A stretch of 20,108 nt of DNA from Hypsibius dujardini (GCA_001579985.1 LRSR01014794.1:1-20108), one strand, 5' to 3'. Positions 9,575-17,913 are shown, numbered from the stretch's first letter. Notes: generated from the sequence alone by a model not told the origin. Numbers and translations: made by a program.

Positions 9575-10503
9575 TGCTTTTTTAGTTTTTACAGTTCATC
9601 GTAGCCATTTTCTATATCCTAAAAGTTTTTAATCCTCCAAAAATTACATTCCCACCGTGAAAAAGAACAGCTGAACAGTTTTTGAGTTTAACACGCAAAC
9701 CAGGGAATATTTCTGGTTGATATTCTGCTTTTTTTTGGCTGTTAACTAAAGTCTTCCTGTCACGTAAAAGAACCGAAGTTGCAAGTGCCAACCACATTTA
9801 CTACTTTAAAGTCAGTAATGAAAGTCGAATAACCGGTACAGTATAAAATGTTGGAAAAATGCAGGACCAAAGCATGAGCAGCGTATTCCGATCGCTCCAT
9901 TAACCGTGACCTTTCCGTTCCGGTACAGCTGACAGTGAGTTTTGAACGGTTCCACAATCCTAATTAAAAGTCCAGATCACGGATCCATATCCATATCCAG
10001 ATCAGATAAAAGTCTGCGCCATCGGGATTTTCCGTTCAATTCTTTTTTACTTTAGATTGGCGTTTAGTCGGATTGTGGCAACGACATTGGTGATTCTCGT
10101 AACCGTAGTCCAAAGACAACGGCCTTGTTTAATGTCTTCTTTAATTGTGTCAGTTTGACAAAGGTCGGACACCCCAAATTTATTAGGTCTGTTTAATCTC
10201 CCCACTGGTATGGAAAGTTAGTGTCCGACAGCTGTTTCTTTTGGAAACCTTTGGTGAAAAAAGGTCAGACGAGTCGCTCGGACACCCAGGAATAAATTGA
10301 TGTCTTCAAGGGCGTTCCGTACTTGATCGTGCTGATACATCCCAGGCTCGCCCAAAAACAAGCTATGAGTTTTTTTTGCTTGAAAACTCAAGTAGTTGCT
10401 CCCGTGTTTTGCCCAGGTCGGAAGATTGAATGTAACTTCGATCGACTTTCCGAGAGTAGAAGCAGAAATGCTTACTTTTTTTATTGACCTACTGGATTAT
10501 TAA
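9575..10503. other. No recognisable gene
   Basis: The stretch follows the polymerase C-terminus. Short open runs occur, for example a plus-strand frame reading DVFKGVPYLIVLIHPRLAQ near 10300-10355, but none shows a family I recognise. A TCCATATCCATATCCAGATC run lies near 9982-10001. The minus-strand frame at 9957-9760 gives no identifiable protein. Integrase or other Polinton genes expected near a polymerase were looked for and not seen. Confidence 0.5.
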
Positions 10504-10677
10504 CAAACCAATTTGCGTCAACAACAAATTACCGGACAACACGATGAATCAGATAACCCGAACATTGTAATCTCGGGTGACAGAGTAACCGTGAAAGTAA
10601 GTTGGCACTTTTCAGTCAGCCATGAAAAAATTGAGCAGGAACTCCTCGTGAAAATGATGCAACCCAAAAAAGTTTGA
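10504..10677 (+). pseudogene. Unidentified coding-like remnant
   Basis: Fifty-seven codons are open between a TAA at 10501 and a TGA at 10675, without a start Met. The translation is balanced and protein-like: NPNIVISGDRVTVKVSW is followed by FSVSHEKIEQELLVKMMQP. It lies between PolB copy 1 and the ATPase remnant on the same strand, so it may be a scrap of an element gene. I do not recognise a domain, and a chance open frame is possible. Confidence 0.3.
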
Positions 10678-10787
10678 ATAAAATTGTAGCCGTCCTCTAC
10701 TGGAAAGCCGCTCGTCGAGTGGATGCTCAACTTGAACCCATCCTAAAGTGCAAATGTTATCCCACTAAGTAAACTCGCAACCACACC

Positions 10788-10939
10788 ATGCGTTACGGTT
10801 GTTGTGACAAGCTGGCCTTTCGTACCAACGATTCCATTTTCATGACTTTGAGTATTCCAACGACAACAAAATCCGGTGTGCCCACTGTGAAAAACAGAGG
10901 AAGCAGAAGAAATTGTGGCCAGCGGCGGACTATCGATAG
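10788..10939 (+). pseudogene. Unidentified cysteine-containing remnant (frameshifted)
   Basis: Starting from ATG at 10788 the frame reads MRYGCCDKLAFRTNDSIF. A one-base shift near 10841 continues with DFEYSNDNKIRCAHCEKQRK and ends at TAG 10937. The Cys-Cys and Cys-x-x-Cys pairs suggest a small metal-binding protein (inference). No family is assigned. Its place just before the ATPase remnant, on the same strand, fits a small accessory gene of the element. Confidence 0.3.
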
Positions 10940-11029
10940 GACTACAGCATTGATTGGATAAACATCCTGTTCTTTTGCTTGTCGATATATTATTAAAGCC
11001 CCGTCAGAGTATCTTCTTTCAAAATAAAA

Positions 11030-11205
11030 ATGGAATCTTTTATGAAGTTTCGTTTTCCATTTTGGGCTATTATCTGTGGACCAACTATAAGTGGAAAATC
11101 TGAATTTGTTTTAAATCGTCCTCGCGTCCTCACTTTGAGGGATTTAAGCCAAAACAGTGGAGACAAATGCTTAGCCTGGCAACCTAGGATCAAATGCGTG
11201 GACTG
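11030..11205 (+). pseudogene. Polinton packaging ATPase (FtsK/HerA type), N-terminal fragment
   Basis: An ATG at 11030 opens a frame reading MESFMKFRFPFWAIICGPT, then the rest of the P-loop ISGKSEFV. The nucleotide-binding loop GPTISGKS sits at 11078-11101. In Polintons the genome-packaging ATPase begins in this way: a short Phe-rich strand directly before a Walker A of type GPTxSGK. The family is about 200-250 residues long with a Walker B and further motifs; here recognisable sequence stops soon after the P-loop and the pX-like remnant starts at about 11206, so most of the gene is deleted. The frame stays open to 11440 but reads the next gene out of frame. Family assignment rests on the P-loop context and neighbours. 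Confidence 0.62.
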
Positions 11206-11405
11206 GAGGAAGTTGCTGTCAACATTGTTAAAAACACTGTCCCACTTACTCTCCATAAGAGAAGGTGTGTCATCGCCGGCAAAACCTCTCAAACTAATTG
11301 CGGAAAAGCGGTATCCAAACAGTAAAAAAAGAAAAACGTCTTCAACGTGGTGGATTCTTTGGTGCAATCTTGCCTGCTATTGCAAGCGTACTAAGCGTAA
11401 TATAG
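11206..11405 (+). pseudogene. pX-like small virion protein of Polinton type (frameshifted)
   Basis: A first frame from 11206 reads EEVAVNIVKNTVPLTLHKRR and on to a TAA at 11323. A second frame from 11322 reads VKKEKRLQRGGFFGAI, then LPAIASVL, to TAG at 11403. Many Polintons and related viruses encode a short basic protein with this layout: a PLTxxxKRxL-like segment, then a Lys/Arg-rich stretch, then a GGFxxxLLP hydrophobic motif. It is compared with the adenovirus core/minor capsid precursors pX and pVI. The shift lies in the poly(A) run at 11324-11330. It sits between the ATPase and protease remnants, a usual neighbourhood. The call rests on pattern memory, not a search. Confidence 0.6.
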
Positions 11406-11491
11406 TCAACAGGCATGATGATGGCCCATCTCGAATATGAATCGATTATCGAGATTAATCAGTTCCGTGTGCTCAGCACCGATTTCACAGC

Positions 11492-11599
11492 ATGAACACT
11501 TCCAATATTAAGGCTGCTCTGGAGAGCAACTCTATCTTCAAGTCATCTTTTCGTAGAGTTGGAAATAGGACTCTTTTGGAAAAGACTTCTCTTGAATAA
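11492..11599 (+). pseudogene. Probable N-terminus of adenain-like cysteine protease
   Basis: An ATG at 11492 opens 35 codons beginning MNTSNIKAALESNSIFKSSF and ending at TAA 11597. Polinton maturation proteases commonly begin MNTxxIxxxLxxDxxxxxxFxGV; the first 20 residues follow that pattern and the position after ATPase and pX is usual. The His and Cys of the catalytic centre, expected roughly 60-150 residues downstream, are not visible, so the rest is missing or decayed beyond reading. Chance resemblance over so short a stretch cannot be excluded. Confidence 0.42.
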
Positions 11600-11723
11600 T
11601 TAACCACTTTTCACATTTTGCGAATCGTGAAACTGACTGAGCAGTTCCAGTCTAATGGACCGACCGTTTTTAGTCAGTATTGTTTAAGACCATTACGGAG
11701 ATATAATTCACTTGTTCACGCAG

Positions 11724-11816
11724 AATAGGCATGCTTATGATGCAATAGTGACTCAGTATGTGAACCAATATTTCGACTTGAAAACCAAAGTTCAGGATGA
11801 CATTTTTCTCAAACAG
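11724..11816 (+). other. Exon-like 93-base cassette
   Basis: A pyrimidine-containing tract ending TTCACGCAG precedes 31 open codons, in phase 0, that end in CAG before GTATGC, a good donor. The translation is protein-like (HAYDAIVTQYVNQYFDLKT). It may be an internal exon of a host gene, or a protease-region scrap with chance splice-like flanks. No family recognised. Confidence 0.25.
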
Positions 11817-11880
11817 GTATGCAAACATTTCTGAATTTAAGTAGATTAAACATTCATTTCCGCCTTGCATCCAAAAAGGT

Positions 11881-12815
11881 CTAGCACACAGACCTTGTTG
11901 ACACTCTCAGGCGCTTGTTGATGTCCTCCATCAAACATAGGCGGTTGCTGTTGAACCATTCGTCCTGTCGCGCGGTAATATCCAAAAGCTGCTGGCAGGT
12001 CAGGACATTGTTGTTCAAGAGGATGGATTCCACGAAGCGTTGCTTTTTATTTTCCTCCTCGGCCGCCTTTTGGTTTTCCGGTGCGCATCCCTTTGGATAC
12101 CGTACTCACAACTGTGATCTTGACCCGTGCAGTCAGGCTCAGTCTCCGGATTCAGACACGTGGGGCAGCGGTCCACGCGAAAGCCCAAAATGTGTTGATA
12201 CATCAAGTGGGCTAAACCGTTCTTCAAATATTTAAATTTCATTCCCGGGCAAGGTTTACCTTCATTGAGCTGCGGCACAACCACAATGTCTTGCAGCACT
12301 TTCATATTTTTGAACATCTTTTTTAGATTGTCGTAAGTGGATTTGCCGAACGAGAGCCCGTCCTTTTTCAGGGCAACGATGTTGCCGTTCTTCAATACGG
12401 CGAAGCGACGAACCCTAGCGATGTTGTTGCTATGGAACTTGCTCCACTGAAAGTAGAGTCCGTTGCCCAAAGCATACTTTGTTGGTCCGTCCTCCTTATC
12501 AGTTCGATCAGCCATTCCAGACTTGATGGTGCCGTACAGACGGAAAAATGGAGTCAAATTCATGGTGATGGCATTTCCCGTTTCCGCCGGTTCGGCGATG
12601 GGTCCTTTGAGTTCACAGAGGCGGATTTATATCCGACCTTCAGCATCGGGAGAAAACGACAATGTTTTGTAGCCGTTCTTGTAGACGGGCCGATTCCTCT
12701 TTGCAAAGGCCACTTGAATGTTGACTGGAAGTTCAGGGAGTTTATACTCATCGTTCATAGGGATTTCCGTTTCGACGTCCTCAATCTTGCACTTCTTCAT
12801 TGCAGCCTCAGCCAT
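11881..12815 (-). pseudogene. Unidentified element gene of about 310 codons with Cys cluster (one stop, one frameshift)
   Basis: Starting from ATG at 12815 (MAEAAMKKCKIEDVETEIPM) one frame runs to about 12090, broken only by a TAA at 12629-12627, with protein-like sequence on both sides in the same frame. Segments include MNLTPFFRLYGTIKSGMAD, YALGNGLYFQWSKFHSNN, ARVRRFAVLKNGNIVALKKD and FGKSTYDNLKKMFKNMK. A cysteine cluster CPTC, then C(x5)C, lies near 12165-12110. After a shift near 12090, NKKQRFVESILLNNNVLTCQ leads to a stop at 11881. The part around ARVRRFAVLKNGNI to YDNLKKMF faintly resembles the single-strand-DNA-binding PC4 fold (inference, weak). It is the last gene of the minus-strand block and converges on the protease remnant. 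Confidence 0.62.
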
Positions 12816-12839
12816 CTTATGTATTTAAAAGAATAATGG

Positions 12840-13140
12840 AAAAAAGAAATCGTAAAATTTGAATTTGATCGGTTAACCTTTCTCACAAGCTGACATAGTT
12901 CACTTACACAAAGATCAACTACCCTGATTGTGAATCGTATCACCGACAATAGTTCACCACCCCAAAATGGATATTGAGGAGCGAGGAACGTATTTGAACC
13001 AACCCGAGCCAAAACACCCATGTATCGCAAAAGTGTGCATCACGTTTTTGTACGTTTTTCTTTTTATGGTTGATTGGATTTTTAATTGCGTAACACGCTA
13101 CCAAGTTGGCATTTAAGTTTCAATCACGAGATAACATGAC
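12840..13140. other. Spacer between minus-strand genes; nothing recognised
   Basis: This is the region upstream of the ATG at 12815. An AT-rich TTTTAAATACAT run lies about 10-20 bases upstream of that ATG on the minus strand, too near to be a usual TATA position. No homology or open frame of note. Confidence 0.4.
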
Positions 13141-13143
13141 GCC

Positions 13144-14028
13144 TCAGGATGTCTTAACATGTTTAAAAACATATCCTAATATTCGCAATAACTCCACTCA
13201 TGGCGTAGTTGGCAAAGCCAACAAAATTTCCAAAACCACAATACCTGCCTCACAATTGTTTGTCTTTTCTAGGTGGTCAGTAACTATAAAAACATTATCT
13301 GAACCAAGATTCCTCACGCTGGCCAGTGGTATCAGGACTGGTTTGAATCCCTTTTCCTTCAGTTGGTTCATACATGCCGGGGAATGCTCAAAACAGCATT
13401 GGCTCGCCTGCTGGTTTTGTTACAACCCAATTGCAAAGGCGGTTTCCGCTTTTCGTTGATCCAACAAATTTGCAGCGTGTTGTTGACCTTGAAAACTTTC
13501 AGGACTGTTCTCCGGTTTCAACAGATACTCGGGAACCATCTTCTCCTCCTCGTCTTTATGGCAGGGCTTATAGTGTTCCCAGTGGTCAGCTAGGATGTAG
13601 GCCAGAAGCTGAAGAATTTCCTGGACTCTGACCCGGAAAGATTTCGTTTTTCGTGAAGCGCGTAGTCCAATCTGCAATTTGGTACCGGCAACGAACACGC
13701 TGACTTCAAGGTACCCCATATTTTAGAATGGTGTTTCCGGACTAGGGACTGGCTTTCTGTTGAAGGACTGGAAGAATTCTGAATTAACTTCCGTTTCCAG
13801 GATGTCATTCAGAAGGTCCACCATCTTTTCCCCTTTCCGACTCAGCTGACTCGGACTCGGACGAGTTACCAAGCTGACTGTTGCAGTAATGGTGGGTTTA
13901 AATCTTTTTATCACATTTGTGTTGGGCTTTTGCTTCACTAAGTGATCGACCAATGTGCACACACCGTATACGTCGCCGCGGACACAAAAACAGAACCCGC
14001 TTTGTAGTAAATGTACTTTACTGACTTC
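13144..14028 (-). pseudogene. Unidentified element gene(s), 295 codons in one frame with three internal stops
   Basis: The same frame stays coding-like from about 14028 to a TGA at 13146-13144. Internal stops lie at 13725-13723, 13422-13420 and 13200-13198. Segments include VRGDVYGVCTLVDHLVKQ, GEKMVDLLNDILETEV, then after the first stop MGYLEVSVFVAGTKLQIGLR and VRVQEILQLLAYILADHW, then GFKPVLIPLASVRNLGSDN and VFIVTDHLEKTNNCEAG. The sequence TAA-AAT-ATG at the first stop could be a true boundary between two genes rather than a mutation. Absence of frameshifts over nearly 900 bases suggests younger decay than in the polymerases, or longer constraint. I recognise no domain; a virion or accessory protein is only an inference from position. 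Confidence 0.55.
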
Positions 14029-14102
14029 TCAAAACGACAATGAACAACCCAAGAATAATTACGGTCATAAAGTCGCGGCCTTTTTCATAACTGAATAAAA
14101 CG

Positions 14103-14351
14103 AACGAATTCGATGAACTGAAAAACGCCGTGACTAAAAAACCCGAAGCTGTGATTCAGAAAGTGTCGTATTGGCTAAACTTGAGAATGGTGAAACTTGT
14201 ACAACTGATGAATCCACAAAATGACCGCTTGGTCTTAGCCACGGGACCAGCAAGACAGAGTGACGCGCCACAATTAACAGCAAAGCGGCCCGGATTTTTC
14301 CTTCTGAATTTTAACGACGAATCCCTGCTCGGTCCCGAGAAACATATCTGA
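14103..14351 (+). other. Open stretch of uncertain strand
   Basis: On the plus strand about 80 codons are open and read plausibly (FDELKNAVTKKPEAVIQKV, LNPQ-type middle, FLLNFNDESLLGPEKHI). The minus strand over the same bases also has an open, Ser/Cys-rich frame (14356-14156) and a third reading DSDMFLGTEQGFVVKIQ. Because the genes on both sides are minus-strand, the minus reading fits the context, but the plus translation looks more like a folded protein. Undecided. Confidence 0.25.
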
Positions 14352-14352
14352 A

Positions 14353-14640
14353 TCATCCGGTTTTAAGCCTGAACGCGGCCGTTTTGAAGTAAAATTTGAT
14401 GCGACGAAAGCAATCGATAAAGTCTATACTCCATGTCACCGGCCGCGGGTCCATGTCAAACCTAACCCCGTTGATGGTCCCATCTGGAAGCCATGACAAC
14501 GTCACGCTGAGTGGGCAATCAATGGTGAGGCACAGGTTGAAAGATCGCTGGACTTCTTTAGGAATTTCCTTCTTCTCTTCCGTTTCCAACACTGCCTTCA
14601 TGAGGGTTAGGATGTCTTCCTCTTTCGTAGAAGTCGTCAG
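14353..14640 (-). pseudogene. Unidentified minus-strand remnant
   Basis: An open frame with ATG at 14601 extends upstream in frame as KEEDILTLMKAVLETEEKKE, followed by VQRSFNLCLTIDCPLSVTLS and WLPDGTINGVRFDMDPRPV, and ends at TGA 14353. The alternation of hydrophobic strands with a DGTINGVRF turn looks like a beta-rich protein (inference). It belongs by strand and spacing to the 16243-11881 block. A competing plus-strand reading (GRFEVKFDATKAIDKVY) exists, so the call is moderate. Confidence 0.38.
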
Positions 14641-14911
14641 TGTTTTTGCTAATAATGTACTCGTCGTTAATTTTTTTAAATTTTTCTAAATTTTTACAGT
14701 CTACGATTGCTTCAGCAATAGTCCTGCTCAGGGCACAGTAAACTGAATCGTAAATAATTGCTTTGGCGTAAAAGGGAGCGGAAGTGTGACCGAGGTATGG
14801 ACAACGCTTTACTAGGTATGAAAGACCATGATTTTAGCGCTTTCATTTATTGTATGATCCCACCCGAAACATCACGGCCCGACAAGAAAGTCTGACTCAT
14901 AAGTCTGACAA

Positions 14912-15540
14912 CTAAAAATTTTTGTCACTACGACCATACAAGTAGAAGATGATGTTCTTTGCTTGTCGATGAGCAGTCTTAGCCTCTACCGAAACACGTT
15001 TCATTGCAGTAGTCCAGTCTAGGTCAGAGGATTTCAAACGGCTAATCATCCTCTTGTTTTTGCCCTGCCTATCTATTTGGTTCAGTCGTAGCCGCAGCAG
15101 TTCACAGCTTTTGGTTTCGTTGAGATTTTCCGGAAGGTCAAGACGATAAGGCGCTGCACCCAGCCTGAGTGCCATCTTTCGGATGATGTCGCTCAGTAAT
15201 CGACGTACTTCCGGCGGAAGGTTCTTGGCTTTTTTCCCAGACGATCCGGGGCTGCAAAGCTAGGATTTCTTCCGTGGACTCTTGCATGAAGGTCACCGAT
15301 CTCTTCCATTTTTTTTGGGGAAAAATTTATAATTTTATTCATCACGGAGAACCGTGCACTTCCCCACTTTTGTAGTAGACGGAGTCGCTTGGGGTCCTGG
15401 ACTGGGACAAAGGACTCCAGGACTATGCTTGTAAAGTGAAAATAATTGTGAATGAACGGTAAGACTCGAAATGTATACCCCTTTGATTTCGTGCATTGGG
15501 TAAAAGTTTGATTTATTCGTTCAACTTGTCCACTCCTCAC
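14912..15540 (-). pseudogene. Unidentified basic, helical element gene (frameshifted)
   Basis: The first frame (15540-15193) reads VLPFIHNYFHFTSIVLESF, then VQDPKRLRLLQKWGSARFSV and MNKIINFSPKK. It then appears to switch near 15300-15230 through FMQESTEEILALQPRIVWEK to NLPPEVRRLLSDIIRKMALR, and continues with KSCELLRLRLNQIDRQGKNK and VEAKTAHRQAKNIIFYLYGR, ending at TAA 14912. The second half is strongly helical and Lys/Arg-rich, as expected of a nucleic-acid-binding or core-like protein (inference). At least two indels are needed. No family recognised. Confidence 0.5.
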
Positions 15541-15865
15541 TTCTGTCTGATTTCTTTTGCGACGTCATACCTATTGGTCAGTATCTCTCGGAAAACCTCT
15601 CTCTTTAGAGAAAATCCAGAGGACTAAAACAACGATTCTTGTCTCTTCAGCGCCCTTTCAAATGTATTTTTGCGATCGGTCTAAAGTCGTTTGCGAGTTG
15701 TTTGACCCACTTGTTTTACTGTCCTTAAATGAATCATACGACCATCTTTTTCGGTTTGTTCTTTTTAATTCACACTTTCGACTAAACAAGGTCCAACACA
15801 AAACAACTATGCTTTATGGCAACCGCTCGCACACCTTCACGGGCATGCCCTTTGGCATCTCGGAC
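15541..15865 (-). other. Gap in the minus-strand block, weakly coding
   Basis: Directly after the stop of the 16243-15866 gene an ATG at 15858 opens only 14 codons (MPKGMPVKVCERLP). Lysine/serine-rich open runs follow with several stops. A plus-strand frame spans 15557-15904 but overlaps the end of the better-supported minus gene and is treated as a shadow. Confidence 0.3.
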
Positions 15866-16243
15866 TCAGGCTCGGACAAGCAGCGACACCATCTCACCAC
15901 TTAGAGAATCAGCGTAGGTTGCCATTCGCTTTCGGCGACGCTTCAGAGTATCGATGAGGTACTGGGCGTATTCGCGGTCCTTTTCAAAGACTTTGCGAAG
16001 GAGAGCCTGTTCGAACAGCAGTTTCGCATTCAGCTTCCGTCCACGGCGCTGAAGACTTAGCTCACGGGCTCGGATGATTTTTAACTATAGCTGCTCCTTC
16101 TGCATTTTCCGGTGCTCCAGGTTGAAGTCCTGACGACCTTCAGGAATAGATCGGATCTCCACAATATTGGCTGCCAGGTGCAGGACTCGCTCAATGTAGA
16201 TGTTCCATTGCAACTCGTGCTACGCGCGGGTGAGCAGAGCCAT
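15866..16243 (-). pseudogene. Unidentified small helical/basic protein gene, first of the minus block
   Basis: An ATG at 16243 (MALLTRA) opens 125 codons in a single frame to TGA 15868-15866, interrupted only by TAG at 16222-16220 and TAG at 16087-16085. Sequence between the stops is consistently helical and charged: ERVLHLAANIVEIRSIPEGR, LKIIRARELSLQRRGRKLNA, ALLRKVFEKDREYAQYLIDT and LKRRRKRMATYADSLSG. A coiled-coil or nucleic-acid-binding role is plausible (inference). A TATA box lies 178 bases upstream. The lack of frameshifts with only two stops suggests relatively late decay. Not recognised as a named Polinton gene. Confidence 0.55.
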
Positions 16244-16420
16244 TTCTTAAACAAAACAAAACAGCCATAAGGTACCTGAATGAAAGCAAAACACGTCTAT
16301 GATCAGCAGATCATTTTCAGCAGAAACATAAGAAAAGAGGATTCACCCTTCTAGATCCTGGAGATGATTCCCGTCGCTGAACAGAAAACAGATGTTCAAC
16401 TTTTTTTTGTTGGACCCCGA

Positions 16421-16428
16421 CTTATATA
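16421..16428 (-). promoter_or_regulatory. TATA box (TATATAAG) upstream of the minus-strand block
   Basis: Read on the minus strand the sequence is GGGGTATATAAGTCGGGG, a near-ideal TATA element with GC-rich flanks in an AT-rich neighbourhood. A start about 30 bases downstream (near 16395) would give a leader of about 150 bases before the ATG at 16243. No other gene start is nearby. Confidence 0.5.
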
Positions 16429-16429
16429 C

Positions 16430-16856
16430 CCCAATCGATCTATACCTTAGGTCGCAAGTCTGATCCACGTTCCAGCCCCTTGTTTTCTGTGTCTTTTTCA
16501 TGGAACAACCCTTTTTTCTGTCTGTTTTTCTTTCGAAATTTATCTGATTAATCTAAAGTTTCTATTGAACCAAAAGTCGGGAAAACACATGCAATCCATT
16601 TACCCCTGGTAAATTTGCTTTTTTATTTTTAACTGGTCTGAAATCCCTACTGGCAGAAAATTCGAGATAGATCGGAAAACACATGGTCTCGCTGAGCTGT
16701 CTCTCTTTTCAATCTTATTGGTCCAAAATCGCTGCATAAAACCTCGCCCCTTAAAAGCATACACATGTATGAAGACAAATCGCAGACAGAAAATTTTTCG
16801 GTTTGACTTTTTAAAATGGCTTACCGGAAACTCTTCCCAGGAATTCCACAAGAAAT

Positions 16857-16858
<2 letters not shown>
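16430..16858. other. No gene recognised
   Basis: Upstream flank of the minus-strand block. Open frames on both strands (16600-16860 minus, 16718-16912 plus) overlap the AT microsatellite or give low-quality translations. No repeat structure was found. Confidence 0.4.

Positions 16859-16887
<29 letters not shown>
16859..16887. repeat. (AT)n microsatellite
   Basis: Twenty-nine bases of uninterrupted alternating A and T. Confidence 0.95.
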
Positions 16888-16889
<2 letters not shown>

Positions 16890-16936
16890 CACCCTGGCCG
16901 ATGACAAGCTAAAAATCACTAAAAAAACCTGTTCTT

Positions 16937-17195
16937 TGACCTTTAAAGATCATCAAGTGTCAAATTTTTTTGAAGTAGTCTAGTTAGGTATAATTAAGTT
17001 CCCATTCTCGTTAATAGTGTACACAAATCACATTTCCGATGATCTTTTTAAGTCGCCAACGGTCACCAAAGTCAGCTTTACCACCTAGTATGATGCTATC
17101 AATCGGTCCCATACCAAATAATCACATCCTTTACCTTGAGTCTCATGCGATAAACGTTAAGATCCCAGATAGAGAGTTGCTAGGAGACAACTTAT
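16937..17195 (+). pseudogene. Polinton DNA polymerase B, copy 3 (short N-terminal fragment)
   Basis: The core at 17018-17074 matches the reverse complement of 3626-3684 in PolB copy 2 at about 85 percent by eye. Weaker matches extend both ways: TGACCTTTAAA at 16937-16947, CTAGTATGATGCT near 17086 and a patch around 17145-17185. Translated, it gives the same ISDDLF...VTKV segment as copy 2 (NSDDLYMSSKVTKV), then after a shift ILYLESHAINVKIPDRELLG, the position of the AL-L-AGV-IP pattern in Polinton polymerases. It is plus-strand, so it is inverted relative to copy 2. No exonuclease or palm sequence follows, so only a scrap survives. Non-coding homology to copy 2 as an inverted repeat is the alternative reading. 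Confidence 0.6.
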
Positions 17196-17450
17196 TTTCG
17201 ACGTGTTTTTTTGACGTGATTTGCAGAATATAGAACTTTCTAATTCATGAGTGAATTTGTGTCTGTTGCATGCACCAGACCTGATGGGGCATTGAGTAAT
17301 ACGTAGCTTGAATGAGTCATTGATGCAATTTTTTTTCCTTTATTCAAAATTAAAATCTATTGATTATATGGTACATAGAATTTACCTTAAAACGTTTACA
17401 TGATAGGTAAATAGGTACGTCAAAGTTTTCACTATCCACTTCCAATGATA
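17196..17450. other. No gene recognised
   Basis: AT-rich stretch after the third polymerase fragment. No recognised coding signal or repeat. Confidence 0.4.
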
Positions 17451-17452
17451 TT

Positions 17453-17913
17453 CTATCGCTTTTCGTGAAAAAAGCTAGTACACTGTTTGAAAACAAATTC
17501 AAAGATTTGTGGGAGGAACTGAAGGGATATATCATTTGAAAATGCACACTGCAACTTTGCAATTTGCTTTTCATATCTATACCGTATTACATCGAACTTT
17601 GTACTTGCATCTGTATTTTGCACATTGAAAAGTTTTGTGACATCAATGACGACGAAGTGTTCCGAGCAGCAATCTCACCTCCGTCCATTTGGTCATCCTG
17701 TATCCCCTCGATGTGAGGGCCAAAAGAAACGACATACCATTCCTTGATTGGTGTACTGAAAGGTTTACTGACTTGGGCATCAAGAAAATCTTCCCACCAT
17801 TTTGCTTCCGTAAAAGACTACAGAATCTGCTCGATGTCCCGAAGTTCGTTCTTCGGATCCCAGATCGTGAAAGTGTTAATCCATGTATTCCAAGCTTCGT
17901 TGGAATCTTCCAT
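17453..17913 (-). pseudogene. Unidentified acidic, Trp-rich remnant (one stop, one frameshift)
   Basis: An ATG at 17913, preceded in frame by TAA, opens MEDSNEAWNTWINTFTIWDP and continues past a TAG at 17820-17818 with SFTEAKWWEDFLDAQVSKPF and EWYVVSFGPHIEGIQDDQMD. Near 17680 a shift leads into another frame, open for about 70 codons (EHFVVIDVTKLFNVQNTDAS, then RYEKQIAKLQCAFSND), that ends at TAG 17455-17453. The quality and length of both halves argue for a real former gene. The plus strand of 17689-18036 is also open (115 codons, GIAAAWERKRADKFVKK) and competes. No family recognised; it could belong to the same element as the polymerase fragment or to the host. Confidence 0.42.

Noticed and set aside
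11030-11440. A single intact 136-residue protein starting with the Walker A segment
   Set aside because: The frame stays open but leaves the ATPase after the P-loop and reads through the pX-like remnant out of frame; the better protein match is in the other two frames.
12432-12836. Plus-strand frames of 134 and 69 codons
   Set aside because: Antisense to the unidentified minus-strand gene at 12815-11881, which explains more bases in one frame with an ATG start.
3614-17098. 3614-3753 and 16937-17098 as terminal inverted repeats of one 13-kb Polinton
   Set aside because: Both copies read as the same PolB coding segment and each has polymerase sequence on the expected side, so they are polymerase fragments in opposite orientation, not element ends.
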